Assembly: GCA_902632595.1 (NCBI GenBank)
Contig: CACPDC010000003.1
Location: 41,001 to 105,000, forward strand
Length of the DNA stretch: 64,000 nt
From: an uncultured SAR116 cluster alpha proteobacterium
GTDB taxonomy: Bacteria > Pseudomonadota > Alphaproteobacteria > Puniceispirillales > Puniceispirillaceae
Direction of reading: 5' to 3'
In this document: piece after piece, positions 22,133-31,738 of the stretch
Numbering within the stretch: position 1 is the first letter of the stretch
How the letters are laid out: the number at the start of each line of letters is the position of its first letter
The notes under the pieces: generated by a model
The model's database searches: none
Told to the model about the DNA's origin: nothing
Seen by the model: the letters and a program-made list of their open reading frames with translations, nothing else
Made by a program: the position numbers and the translations under genes

Positions 22133-24241
22133 TCAGTCTGTTATTGAAAGACTCCCCAATCCTGACAGACTTGGGTTTTTCATAAAATAGGTGTGTGATG
22201 AAAAGTTCTTTTTGGAATTCTCTAACTTATTATATATGCCATCTGATTGAAGCTCCCAGCAATTGCTTGTGTCTTTTAGTGAGGCTACCATAACTTGTTT
22301 TAGTACTTGTGCACGAACAGTTTCATTTTCTAGCGGTATAAAAGTCTCTAAACGCTGATATAGATTACGAGGCATCAAATCACCAGATGCCATAACCACT
22401 ATATTCTTTTCGGATAAAAATTCTCCTCCATTGGCAAAAATATAAACTCTAGAATGCTCCAGAAATCTTCCAATAATTGAAGTGACAGTTATATTTTCTG
22501 ATAACCCTTTAACTTTTGGCCGCAGGCAGCAAATTCCGCGCACAATAAGTTGAATCTTTACCCCGGCTTGAGAAGCTTCATATAATTTTGTGATTATGTC
22601 TTTATCTACAAGCGCATTTGTTTTCATCCATATTCCAGAAGGAATTCCTGCTTTGGCTGCTTTGATTTCAGCTTCAATATGACGGAGAAACCATTTTGCA
22701 GATGAAAACGGAGATATGACAACTTTCTCAAAATGTTTAGGTTCAATGTGACTCGTTAGGTAGTTGAAAATGCGCCAGGCATCCCTGCAAATTTCTGGAT
22801 TACAGGTAAAATAAGATAAATCTGTGTAGCTTTTGGCAGTGATAGGATGATAATTTCCAGTCCCGTAATGGGCATAAGAAACTAATTTACCGCCCTCTCG
22901 TCGCGTTATTAATGATAATTTGGCATGAATTTTCATATTTGCCAAACCATAAGCAACCTGTACCCCGGCTCTCTCAAGAAGTCTTGCAAGTTGGATGTTA
23001 TTTTCTTCATCAAAACGTGCTTTAATTTCAATCAACGCGGAGACCGTTTTCCCACTTTCGGCAGCGTCAACAAGAGCTTTTACTATGGGAGAGTCAATGG
23101 ATGTTCGATATAACGTCTGGCGAATTGTTAATACTTTTGGGTCGTCTGCGGCTTGTTCTAAAAATCTCAAAACAACGTCAAAACTTTCATATGGATGGTG
23201 AATAATTATGTCTTTGTTTCGGATGGCTGCAAAGCAGTCCCCCTTAAAATCCAAAATACGCTGGGGAAAACGTGCCTGATAAGGTGTAAAACACAACGAT
23301 GGTTTAAGAAAGGCTGAGAATCCAGAAAAATCTGAAATTCCTATGTAGCCATTCGAAATAGTTATTTGACTCTCGCGAAGATGCATTTCTTGCTTTAAAA
23401 AACTTACTACCTCTTTCGACAAACTATCTGAAACAGTTAAATTAACCGAATTTCCTCGTCTTCTTGCACGTAAAGCCGACTCAAACTGTCGGATTAAATC
23501 ATCTGCTTCATCATCTATCTCAATTTCTGAGTCACGAAGTAACCTAAACATGCCAGAACTTTTGACCGAATATCCTGGATAAATTATATCGATAAACATT
23601 TTTATTATGGTATCGATACATGCAACTCGTACTCCTTTATCTGGGAGCCTAACGAAACGCTTTACATTTTCTGGTATAAGAATAACTGACTTAATAATTT
23701 CACCAGTTGCAGAAACTAATTCAAAAAACACCCCTTTTCCGTTATTCTGGATAAAAGGAAATGGATGAGATGGGTCAAGTGTGGTGGGTGCTAAAAGTGG
23801 GAGAATTTCTTTCTCATACCAAGTTCTAAGCCATTGGATGTCAGAGGGTAAAAGTGTTGTTTCATCGGTTAAAAACACCCCTACTTTTGAACATTCAGTT
23901 AAAATTGAGTCGAGTTGTTTACGCTGATTAATTTCTAATTGTTTGGCTCGTTCGGTTATTTTTAAAATAAGATAATCAAGGGTGGTATTTTGTTCAGGCA
24001 GCGTAGTAAATCCTCTTGTGCTGAGCTGATACAAGCCAGCAAGTCGTATCATATAGAACTCATCTAGGTTATTCGCTGCAATAGTCACAAAGCGTAATCG
24101 CTCTGCTAATGGTATGCTAATATCATATGAATTAGCTAAAACACGCTCGTTAAATGCCAACCAGCTGAGCTCTCTGTTAAAAAAGGACGTATTTTGATTA
24201 TCAGGATCGATGAGAGGTTTTGTTGGTGGAATTTTATTCAT
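22133..24241 (-). CDS. ppk1: Polyphosphate kinase 1
   Basis: Makes inorganic polyphosphate reversibly from ATP. At 702 residues it has the standard length and four-domain order: N-terminal helical domain (NRELSWLAFNERVLANS near 22), head domain, and two phospholipase-D-like catalytic domains. The autophosphorylated His region is IHAKLSLITRR and the second catalytic His lies in YAHYGTGNYHPITAKSYTDLS. Other family blocks are present (RQTLYRTSIDSPIV and ARFDEENNIQLARLLERAGV). It is upstream of ppx. I saw no convincing Pho box in the 180-base region upstream. Confidence 0.96.
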   Translation of the reverse strand: MNKIPPTKPLIDPDNQNTSFFNRELSWLAFNERVLANSYDISIPLAERLRFVTIAANNLDEFYMIRLAGLYQLSTRGFTTLPEQNTTLDYLILKITERAKQLEINQRKQLDSILTECSKVGVFLTDETTLLPSDIQWLRTWYEKEILPLLAPTTLDPSHPFPFIQNNGKGVFFELVSATGEIIKSVILIPENVKRFVRLPDKGVRVACIDTIIKMFIDIIYPGYSVKSSGMFRLLRDSEIEIDDEADDLIRQFESALRARRRGNSVNLTVSDSLSKEVVSFLKQEMHLRESQITISNGYIGISDFSGFSAFLKPSLCFTPYQARFPQRILDFKGDCFAAIRNKDIIIHHPYESFDVVLRFLEQAADDPKVLTIRQTLYRTSIDSPIVKALVDAAESGKTVSALIEIKARFDEENNIQLARLLERAGVQVAYGLANMKIHAKLSLITRREGGKLVSYAHYGTGNYHPITAKSYTDLSYFTCNPEICRDAWRIFNYLTSHIEPKHFEKVVISPFSSAKWFLRHIEAEIKAAKAGIPSGIWMKTNALVDKDIITKLYEASQAGVKIQLIVRGICCLRPKVKGLSENITVTSIIGRFLEHSRVYIFANGGEFLSEKNIVVMASGDLMPRNLYQRLETFIPLENETVRAQVLKQVMVASLKDTSNCWELQSDGIYNKLENSKKNFSSHTYFMKNPSLSGLGSLSITD

Positions 24242-24398
24242 AAATTTCTGGTATTTTGGTTATGATTAGTATGAACTAAAAATAGTACTAATAAAAAATT
24301 TTTTAGATTCTATTATATTATGGTTGCAGACTCAATCAAGAAGCATCTTTAAATAGCCTTGCTATACTCACGAAAAATAAACATCTTTATCACACAAA

Positions 24399-24417
24399 AA
24401 TGATATTGAAAATCATT
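24399..24417. promoter_or_regulatory. Fur-box / iron-Rhodo-box-like palindrome
   Basis: AATGAT and ATCATT form a palindrome around ATTGAAA, and the inner TGA-N9-TCA (24401-24415) fits the iron-Rhodo-box (RirA) consensus as well as a degenerate 7-1-7 Fur box. It lies about 45 bases upstream of the ATG of the iron-type ABC permease gene, just downstream of a possible -10 (TATACT at 24363). It is a plausible iron-responsive operator. Confidence 0.6.
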
Positions 24418-24460
24418 CTCAGCTGTGGCAATCATATTCTTTTTAAAGAAACTTATAAGT

Positions 24461-26143
24461 ATGATTAAACTTGCTAGTAACTTGTTGAACAATATAGGAT
24501 ATTTAAAATATAAAAAGAAAATATCATTCGATTTGCTTTTACAAATTTTAGCTTTGTTCCTCGTTTTTTTTACTTTAGCGCCAGTATTCAATATTATTTT
24601 TGTGTCATTGGGTGATAATAAGAATTTGTTGTTTCACCTTATGGAAACTGTTCTACCTAGATATTTTATTAATACTATTTTCTTGATGGTTGGTGTTGGC
24701 TTGCTCGCAGCCATTTTTGGCATTTCTTCGGGTTGGATAATTGCAAGATATGATTTTTGGGGAAGAAAGACCCTTAGCTGGATGTTAGTCTTACCTGCTG
24801 CTATACCAGCTTACTTAATAGCTTTTACGTATACTGATTTTTTAGAATATGCGGGTCCAGTTCAAACCTATCTTCGCTTACTTTTTGGTTGGAATGGACC
24901 ACGTGATTATTGGTTTCCTGATGTCAGAACCCATTTTGGGGCAATTTTGATGATGGCATGTGTGCTATATCCATATATTTATATTTTCGTGAGAACCGCA
25001 TTTCAGAGAATTTCTCGAACATTATTTGAAGCAGCAGCCTTAACGGGTAAACCATTATTCTCAAGTGTTGCTATTCCTCTTGCTAGACCTGCAATAATTG
25101 CAAGTTTATCCCTTGTGTTAATGGAAGTTGTATCCGATTTTGGCACAGTTGATTATTTTGGGATAGAAACGCTTACACTCGGAATTTTTAATGTATGGCT
25201 TGGTATGAATAATATCGTAGCAGCAGCACAAATATCTTTGATTGCTTTTATACTAATTTTACTTTTATTAGCTTTAGAACGTTATGCCCGTTCTAACAGG
25301 CTTTTTTCAAATAAATCTCCTGGTTTTAAGGGTATGCCAAAAATAAAACTAGCGCCAAAAAAACAAATAGTATGTTTTTTAATCTGTAGTCTCCCAGTAA
25401 CAATAGGTTTTGTGATACCAGTCATGATTTTAATATCTTTCATTATACAATCCCATGCTTTGAATTCCTTTCATTTCCTAAATAAGACGTTTCATAACAC
25501 GCTTATGATTTCATTTATTGGCGCAATAATCATTATTATCGTTTCAACATTCCTTTCTATAATTAGCTTTTACAGGTTAAATAAATCTGGGAAATTTCTA
25601 GCAAGTCTATCTGCAAGCGGCTACGCCTTTCCAGGAACAATACTGGCAATTGGCGTTCTACATTTTTTAGCTCAACTAGAAATCATGTTTCAATCACTCT
25701 GGTCGGTTTTAATTACACAGCCTTATGAGGCAGTTATAAGCGGTAGTTTTCTTGTGTTGATAATAGCTTATCTCGCAAGATTTAATGCAGTTGGCTATGG
25801 CTCAGTAATGGCCGGGCTTGAGCAAATACCACGAGACCTAATATCCGCTAGCCAAATTTTGGGTAAGCGTTTTGGTAGTTCAGTGGGTGCTGTTTTACTT
25901 CCAAACTTATGGCCTGCAATTTTAGCTGGAGGACTTTTGTTATTTGTAGATATAATGAAAGAATTACCGCTGACACTGCTATTGCGACCTATGGACTTTG
26001 AAACCTTTGCAACCATTACCTATCAATTAGCTAAAAGTGAAATGTTGGAACAAGCCGCTTACCCAGCGCTTTGCATTGTGGTCTCTGGTTTGATTCCCGT
26101 TGTGATTGCAAACATAGCTTTGTCCAAAATAGCTGAAAAATAA
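24461..26143 (+). CDS. fbpB: Iron(III)-type ABC transporter permease (FbpB/SfuB family)
   Basis: Double-length permease (560 residues from this start) with about 12 helices, made of two fused permease units, the architecture of FbpB/SfuB/AfuB ferric-iron importers. Each half has an EAA loop for contact with the ATPase: one around FEAAALTGKPLFSSVAIPLARPA, the other around LISASQILGKRFGSSVGAVLLPNLWPA. No periplasmic binding protein or ATPase gene is adjacent, so those parts must be encoded elsewhere. The ORF-track GTG start at 24425 would place the coding region almost on the iron-box-like palindrome, so the ATG at 24461 is preferred. The iron-box-like element upstream supports iron as substrate. 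Confidence 0.82.
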   Translation: MIKLASNLLNNIGYLKYKKKISFDLLLQILALFLVFFTLAPVFNIIFVSLGDNKNLLFHLMETVLPRYFINTIFLMVGVGLLAAIFGISSGWIIARYDFWGRKTLSWMLVLPAAIPAYLIAFTYTDFLEYAGPVQTYLRLLFGWNGPRDYWFPDVRTHFGAILMMACVLYPYIYIFVRTAFQRISRTLFEAAALTGKPLFSSVAIPLARPAIIASLSLVLMEVVSDFGTVDYFGIETLTLGIFNVWLGMNNIVAAAQISLIAFILILLLLALERYARSNRLFSNKSPGFKGMPKIKLAPKKQIVCFLICSLPVTIGFVIPVMILISFIIQSHALNSFHFLNKTFHNTLMISFIGAIIIIIVSTFLSIISFYRLNKSGKFLASLSASGYAFPGTILAIGVLHFLAQLEIMFQSLWSVLITQPYEAVISGSFLVLIIAYLARFNAVGYGSVMAGLEQIPRDLISASQILGKRFGSSVGAVLLPNLWPAILAGGLLLFVDIMKELPLTLLLRPMDFETFATITYQLAKSEMLEQAAYPALCIVVSGLIPVVIANIALSKIAEK

Positions 26144-26162
26144 AATTGTAATTTAAGAATTT

Positions 26163-27275
26163 TTAAGAAACGATTTTTTTTCTAGCCGCGTCAATTCCCT
26201 CTGCCATACTGGCACAATCAAATGGGTAATCATTCCATGCAACGTCAAGCAATTTTTTCAACATTTTTGTTTCTGAAAGTAACGCCCTAACGGCGCTTGC
26301 CAAACTGGTACTGTTAGGTTTTTCTACAATTAATGCTCTGCCTTCGGCACGTTCTGGAATACCCCCCACTCTAGTAGTTATAAGAGCACATCCGTTGGCG
26401 AGTGCTTCGAGTACCGCTCTTGAGGCCGGTTCCTGCCAAACAGAAGGTACAATGGCTATCGCCGCTTTTGCTAGCTCATCATTTACCTTAGTTAGAGGTA
26501 AAAACCCAGTTAGCTCAGCTTGTTCCTGTAATGGTTCAATCATTTCCCTTACGGATTTTTCATATTCTGAAGTTTTACCATCTTCAAAACGCCTTGCACC
26601 TATAATTTTTACTTTCCAATCTGGAAATTCTGGCAATATTTGCTTGAGCGCAACCGCAGCTTCTAAAATACCTTTCTCTGGCACAATTCTGGACGCAATA
26701 ATTATTGTTTTTTCTTTTTGAGGTTTCTTAGTTAATGTTCTTTCTGCGCCAAGGGGTGTTAAAAATATTGGCGTTTGGGCGATTTCTTCCGGTTTAAACT
26801 CATCTAAGAAGCAATTTTTTGTATAAGCTGAATTTGCAAAAATACCAGCCAGGTTTCTTGCTAGCCAAAGACGTTCCTTCAACGTTTTACCACCTACCAT
26901 CTGTCTAGGGTCATTATGAAGAAAAAGAGCTACTTTGATGTTGTTGCATTTCTTAGCAATAAGTTGTGCCACCTGACATCGCCCATGGATTTCTATAAGT
27001 GAGGGATGCCTATTTTGTTTTTTTAGATGCGCAATATAGCTGTACGCAAGCCCCAAATTATGCCCATTAACAAGGGGCCATTTTGGCTTTAGAGCTATGT
27101 AAGAAAGTTTTGGGAAGGTCTCAGAGACAAGGTGCCTTCCAAAAACATACATCTTATAACCTGACTTTGTGTGATATGCAAGGTCACTCACTACAGTTGC
27201 CACCGCGCCTGCATTAGTGGGCGTGAAGTGTTCCTTATAAGGCAACAGCAAATCAATATATGGCCTGTTAGACAA
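26163..27275 (-). CDS. GT4-family glycosyltransferase
   Basis: A 370-residue GT-B glycosyltransferase. The donor-binding half has IIIASRIVPEKGILEAAVAL near residue 190 and the EX7E-type motif WQEPASRAVLEALANGCALI near 285, followed by TTRVGGIPE. The acceptor half carries NAGAVATVVSDLAYHTKSG, which resembles enzymes that decorate lipopolysaccharide or capsule. It stands alone on the minus strand, convergent with the iron permease and divergent from an MFS gene, so context gives no pathway. It is not a close relative of the GT4 gene at 19609. Likely a cell-surface polysaccharide or LPS glycosyltransferase; acceptor unknown. Confidence 0.8.
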   Translation of the reverse strand: MSNRPYIDLLLPYKEHFTPTNAGAVATVVSDLAYHTKSGYKMYVFGRHLVSETFPKLSYIALKPKWPLVNGHNLGLAYSYIAHLKKQNRHPSLIEIHGRCQVAQLIAKKCNNIKVALFLHNDPRQMVGGKTLKERLWLARNLAGIFANSAYTKNCFLDEFKPEEIAQTPIFLTPLGAERTLTKKPQKEKTIIIASRIVPEKGILEAAVALKQILPEFPDWKVKIIGARRFEDGKTSEYEKSVREMIEPLQEQAELTGFLPLTKVNDELAKAAIAIVPSVWQEPASRAVLEALANGCALITTRVGGIPERAEGRALIVEKPNSTSLASAVRALLSETKMLKKLLDVAWNDYPFDCASMAEGIDAARKKIVS

Positions 27276-27458
27276 AGATTACTCCAGAACTGATAGTTTA
27301 AAAAAATATCTTCTAAGGGATTATACTTGACCAACTTAATAGCAAGCTAGATAACCAATGTGAAATTTAATAATTTGCTCACGCTCTGATAATATTAGAA
27401 ACCCTCTGAGATATAAAGTTGAAACTTGCTATTTACAATTGAAGCCTCGGATTTTTAA

Positions 27459-28655
27459 ATGAATTTATCTGCATTTCAATCTCACTCATTTCGACATTAC
27501 TTAGCGTGTATAGCTATTGCTCTTCACGGTGTTTGGATTCAAAGGATTGTGGTTGCTTGGCTTGCCTGGGATGTTTCTAGGTCACCTGCGTTTGTTGGCT
27601 TTGCTACCTTTTTGAGTTTTGTACCAACCATGATAACAGGACCTTTCTTTGGAGTGATTGCGGATAGAATCGAGATACGAATCGCTATTTTTTCAAATTA
27701 CATAGCGATGCTGTTAGTTACGTTAACCTTTATTTTGTCGGCGTATGTTTTTGGTATAAATAAAATATCTGTTGTTTTTTTCTCGACGGTAATTGGAATT
27801 ACCGCATCCGCCAACCATCCATTTAGAATGTCTATTGCAGCAAGACTTGGTTATAAAGAACAGCTTTCATCAATAATTGCTATTACCACTCTAAATTTCA
27901 ATATTTCAAGGCTTATTGGACCAGCAATAGGTGGTGTGTTGCTTGCACAATTTGGTCCGATTCAAACATTATGGGTGACATGCATAAGTTTTCTGCCAAT
28001 AATTTTTTTAGTTCGAAATATAAAGATTAGGCCAAGGGATTTTAGTGCCAAGGCACAGCAACAGTTCCTTTCAGCACTAAGAGATGGCCTTTCATACACA
28101 AAAAAAGACCGATTCATGCTATACATTTTTGGATTAACCGTCTGTGTAACTATGGTGGGTCGCGGTTTGCTTGAGACTTTACCTATCATCGCTCAAGGTA
28201 TGTTTGATAAAGGACCAAATGAACTGGGTTTTTTAACCGCCAGCGCTGGTGGTGGCGCGATATTTGCATCTTTTGCAAAAGCAGCGGGAAGGCCTCAGCA
28301 GGCCGGCAAAGTTGGTTTTCTTGGCATAGCATCCTCTATTCTTATACCAATGTCAGTTATTTCGTTGGGGTTTTCGCGTGATATTTTAGCAACAGCAGGT
28401 TTAATTGCTCTGCTTGGGTTTTCCGCCACTTTTTTTGCTACAACAATGCAGTCAGCAGCCCAACTCCAACTGACAGACGAGTTCAGGGGAAGAGTGATGA
28501 GTTTATGGACTATGATTGCAATGGGTGGTGGTGCCATAGGTGCATTAACATTGGGAGTAGTGTCCGAAATACTTGGCATTTCAGTTACCTTGATCGCGCT
28601 TGGAGGCATAACTACAATTATAACCATATTTATTTTATTGTTTGCGCGTTCATGA
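27459..28655 (+). CDS. Major facilitator superfamily transporter (EntS-like)
   Basis: A 398-residue, 12-helix MFS permease. The loop between helices 2 and 3 has GPFFGVIADRIEIR, a version of the MFS motif A (GxLaDr), and the second half has the matching region QSAAQLQLTDEFRGRVMSLWTM, which is typical of the MFS_3/EntS-type exporter group. Those proteins include siderophore and drug exporters. The iron permease lies 1.3 kb upstream across one convergent gene, so a siderophore link is possible but weak. Substrate unknown. Confidence 0.82.
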   Translation: MNLSAFQSHSFRHYLACIAIALHGVWIQRIVVAWLAWDVSRSPAFVGFATFLSFVPTMITGPFFGVIADRIEIRIAIFSNYIAMLLVTLTFILSAYVFGINKISVVFFSTVIGITASANHPFRMSIAARLGYKEQLSSIIAITTLNFNISRLIGPAIGGVLLAQFGPIQTLWVTCISFLPIIFLVRNIKIRPRDFSAKAQQQFLSALRDGLSYTKKDRFMLYIFGLTVCVTMVGRGLLETLPIIAQGMFDKGPNELGFLTASAGGGAIFASFAKAAGRPQQAGKVGFLGIASSILIPMSVISLGFSRDILATAGLIALLGFSATFFATTMQSAAQLQLTDEFRGRVMSLWTMIAMGGGAIGALTLGVVSEILGISVTLIALGGITTIITIFILLFARS

Positions 28656-28808
28656 GGTTAAACTAGGCTGCTTACTGGATAGGATAAAAAAAGCTAGCCT
28701 ATTTAAATAAAATGGTTACTGGAATATTTTTAATGAGACACTATTTTATTTATGTAGCTTGGATATTTTCGTTTAACTATTGTTTTGATGTAAAGTAAAT
28801 GTGATTAA

Positions 28809-29786
28809 ATGAAAAAAAATTCTTTTTTACCACTATTAACGAGTTGGATAGAAAACAATCATTCAGCATGTTTGGCTATTGTAATTTCAACTTGGGGTTC
28901 TGCACCTAGACAGCCTGGTTCTACAATGGTTGTTAGAGATGATTTACATGTTGAAGGTTCTGTTTCAGGTGGTTGTGTTGAGGGTGAGGTTATTCGTTTA
29001 AGTCAAGAGATCATGATGGATGGAATTCCACGCCTTAAACAATTTGGTGTAGCTGACGAGAGTGCTTGGGAAGTTGGTTTGTCATGTGGTGGTAATATTT
29101 CTGTCCTGATACTCCCAGTAGCAGATACCGGTATTTCATTATCCATATTAAAACAATTAACTGCTGCTGAGAGCAAAAGGAAACCACTAGACGTTATATT
29201 TAATATTTCGGATATCGAGAAAATAAATATCATGATCCAAAATCCCTCGTCACCTATGAATTTTGTTCATAAAAGTACTTATAATGAAAAGGAGCAAATT
29301 TTCACATTGCGAATTCGACCTAGAAATCAGGTTATAATAGTAGGTGCCGGACATATTAGCCAAGTACTAAGTCAGCTTTCAGTTGCAATGGATTTAGATG
29401 TTACAGTAATAGATCCTCGGTCTGTATTTTTGAATGAAAAGAGATTTCCTGACATTGAAATAAGGCTTGGCTGGCCTCAGGATGTTTTACCTAACTTATC
29501 TATAGACGCGCAAACAGCAATTGTAACATTAACTCACGATCCTAAGATTGATGACCCAGCTCTGTTGCATTCTCTAAACACAAACGCTTACTATATAGGT
29601 TGTTTGGGGAGTACTAAAACACATCAAGCAAGACTAAAGCGATTAAAGATGGTCGGGGTCTCAGATAAATCAGTTTCTAGACTTTATGGTCCAGCAGGTA
29701 TTCCTCTTGGTGGTCGTGCAGCGTCCGAAATAGCATTATCAATTTTAGCCGAGTTGGTATCTATTTTTAATAAACCAAATAATTAA
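28809..29786 (+). CDS. XdhC/CoxF-family molybdenum-enzyme maturation protein
   Basis: Member of the XdhC/CoxI family, which in known cases inserts the sulfurated molybdenum cofactor into xanthine dehydrogenase or CO dehydrogenase-type enzymes. The N-terminal XdhC_CoxI domain has AIVISTWGSAPRQPGSTMVV and SVSGGCVEGEV. The C-terminal Rossmann domain starts with VIIVGAGHISQVLSQL near residue 172 and has TVIDPRSVF and YIGCLGSTKTHQAR. At 325 residues both domains are present, as in full-length XdhC. No xanthine dehydrogenase or molybdenum hydroxylase genes are nearby, so the client enzyme lies elsewhere. MoeB earlier in the window is compatible with molybdenum cofactor use. Confidence 0.88.
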   Translation: MKKNSFLPLLTSWIENNHSACLAIVISTWGSAPRQPGSTMVVRDDLHVEGSVSGGCVEGEVIRLSQEIMMDGIPRLKQFGVADESAWEVGLSCGGNISVLILPVADTGISLSILKQLTAAESKRKPLDVIFNISDIEKINIMIQNPSSPMNFVHKSTYNEKEQIFTLRIRPRNQVIIVGAGHISQVLSQLSVAMDLDVTVIDPRSVFLNEKRFPDIEIRLGWPQDVLPNLSIDAQTAIVTLTHDPKIDDPALLHSLNTNAYYIGCLGSTKTHQARLKRLKMVGVSDKSVSRLYGPAGIPLGGRAASEIALSILAELVSIFNKPNN

Positions 29787-29911
29787 ACACCATTCGAGCA
29801 GTTTAGCCAAAAATAGGAAATTTTTTATCCCAAATTTCAAAAAACATGGTTAGAATTGTTCGATGAAAAACTTAATTTTGGCTCTAACATTTAATATTAG
29901 GCAAAAAAAAC

Positions 29912-31738
29912 ATGCAATTAAGGCGATGGCAAAAAGATATTATTGACGATTTTCAGTCTATTTTAGACTCACATCGACGCTTTATTATAAAAGCTCCAAC
30001 TGGTGCGGGTAAAACAGTGCTTGCTAGTGAAATTATAAAACAGTTTTATTCTGGTGAAAAAGTTATTGTCTTATGTCATAGGTTGGTTTTGTTGGAGCAG
30101 CTTGAAAAAGCGTTAGCGAAAGAGCATAGAGTACGAAAGTTGGGTCTTAATCATACGGAAGCAGCTTTCTCAGATTATGATGTCCTTTTATCAACTAGCA
30201 CTCGTGCCAGAGATATATTGGATGATGCTATAGAACAAGCCAAACTTGTTATAATAGATGAAGCGCATCGCGTATCTCCCAATGGGACAGGGTATAAACG
30301 CATATTGGACTGTTTTTTGGAAAATGGGAGAGATGACGCCCACATGCTGGGTTTGACTGCGTCCCCAGAGAGGCGAACGGCTGACCAAAAAGACCAACTC
30401 AGTTTGGCCTTTGATGCTATTATCGATGGTGCTAATATGGATAAGCTTTTCGATGAAGGCATATTGGTTAGACCATTTTATAGACCTCACTTTATTCACG
30501 ACTTGGACCTTGGAGAGATCGATATAAGTAGCGGTGATTTTCCAGTAGCAAAATTAGCGCCTGCTATCATAAAATCATCTATGATTAGTCATGCATGCTC
30601 CATTTATTTGGAAGAGCGAGAAAATGTAAAACCAATCCCAATTTCAGCTTGGTTCTGCCCCGATGTTACAGTGGCTGAGACCACAGTTGAAGCTATTGAA
30701 GAATTAGGAATAAGTGTCTCTTTAATTACGGCCAACACCCCTATAAAGGAGCGGATGCAGATGTTGACAGATCATGCAGAAGGAAAAGTAGAGGCAGTAG
30801 TCTCTGTGGGTGTTCTTGCTGAAGGTTGGGACAATCCGCATTGTAATATAATAGTTCACATGCGCCCAACCCTTTCAAAGGTATTATGGGGCCAGTCAGT
30901 AGGTCGTGGTTTACGTGCAGCTTCAAATAAAGAGAGGTGTGTTGTCATAGATGTATCTTCTAACTGGTCAACTTTTGGACCTGTTGAAAAATTACAATGG
31001 ACATTATGGTCTCATAGAGGTTCCTATTTAAAATTTAAAAATAGATTTGAATGGATAGCTCAGCAGCCAGTAGACGAACAAACAAGTTATTATTTGTGTG
31101 ATAATAAATTACATTCTGGTCTGCGTTGTTCTCATATTTATAAAAAAGACAAATTTTCTGACACAGGTTGCCCTGTGTGCAATTCATTTTCTGCTATTGA
31201 TATTCATAAAGAACAGAAAATGGATAGCTCTGTAAATGATATTGGCTTACACCGATTATTCTTCGAGCGTATTCCTGTAGTTTATGAAGAGATGAATCAT
31301 AACATATGGCGCACCTTAGGAACTACAGCTTGGACAGGAGCCGAGAAACAAGAGCTTATTTTTCTTTCTTTTTGTAAAGCTTTCGAGCTTGTAGGTGGAC
31401 AACCATCAAACTCTGATTCTGAATTCTGGAAGATCACATTAGATGGTGAAGCCGCTTTACGAACATTCCTTGTTGAAAATAAAATTCAAATTGTTAAGCA
31501 GGAAGAATTTAATCATGCTATATTGGTAGATGGTTTGATGCATGGGAGAAGAATAAGGGCATTACAATCTAATCATGGAATATTACTATGCGGTCAGCAG
31601 TTCGAGGCCCTTGAAGAAGAGGAATTAGAAAGAAGGTACCAACGTGCTCTCCAGATAATCGAGAGAATTACGGTTATGGGTTGCTCAAGTCAAGATAACT
31701 TACCTTACTTTAAGGCAAAGAATGTGGTAGCAAAATGA
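29912..31738 (+). CDS. Superfamily 2 DEAD/DEAH helicase, RadD-like
   Basis: A 608-residue SF2 ATPase. The N-terminal RecA fold has Walker A KAPTGAGKTVLASEI near residue 28, the DEAH box LVIIDEAHRVS near 111, and motif III GLTASPERR. The second RecA fold has motif V-like VGVLAEGWDNPHCNIIVHMRPT and motif VI GQSVGRGLRAA. A Cys cluster (CDNKLHSGLRC ... CPVC, residues about 405-430) looks like a zinc finger, as in E. coli RadD, and an about 170-residue C-terminal domain has no recognised motif. RadD acts in double-strand-break repair and at stalled forks; whether this protein does the same is inference. Its stop overlaps the rpe start as ATGA. No methylase or nuclease gene is nearby. Confidence 0.8.
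   Translation: MQLRRWQKDIIDDFQSILDSHRRFIIKAPTGAGKTVLASEIIKQFYSGEKVIVLCHRLVLLEQLEKALAKEHRVRKLGLNHTEAAFSDYDVLLSTSTRARDILDDAIEQAKLVIIDEAHRVSPNGTGYKRILDCFLENGRDDAHMLGLTASPERRTADQKDQLSLAFDAIIDGANMDKLFDEGILVRPFYRPHFIHDLDLGEIDISSGDFPVAKLAPAIIKSSMISHACSIYLEERENVKPIPISAWFCPDVTVAETTVEAIEELGISVSLITANTPIKERMQMLTDHAEGKVEAVVSVGVLAEGWDNPHCNIIVHMRPTLSKVLWGQSVGRGLRAASNKERCVVIDVSSNWSTFGPVEKLQWTLWSHRGSYLKFKNRFEWIAQQPVDEQTSYYLCDNKLHSGLRCSHIYKKDKFSDTGCPVCNSFSAIDIHKEQKMDSSVNDIGLHRLFFERIPVVYEEMNHNIWRTLGTTAWTGAEKQELIFLSFCKAFELVGGQPSNSDSEFWKITLDGEAALRTFLVENKIQIVKQEEFNHAILVDGLMHGRRIRALQSNHGILLCGQQFEALEEEELERRYQRALQIIERITVMGCSSQDNLPYFKAKNVVAK

Noticed and set aside
29912-31738. The SF2 helicase as part of a defence system
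   Set aside because: No nuclease, methylase, or other defence gene is nearby; neighbours are XdhC, rpe and trhO, and its features fit a RadD-like repair helicase.
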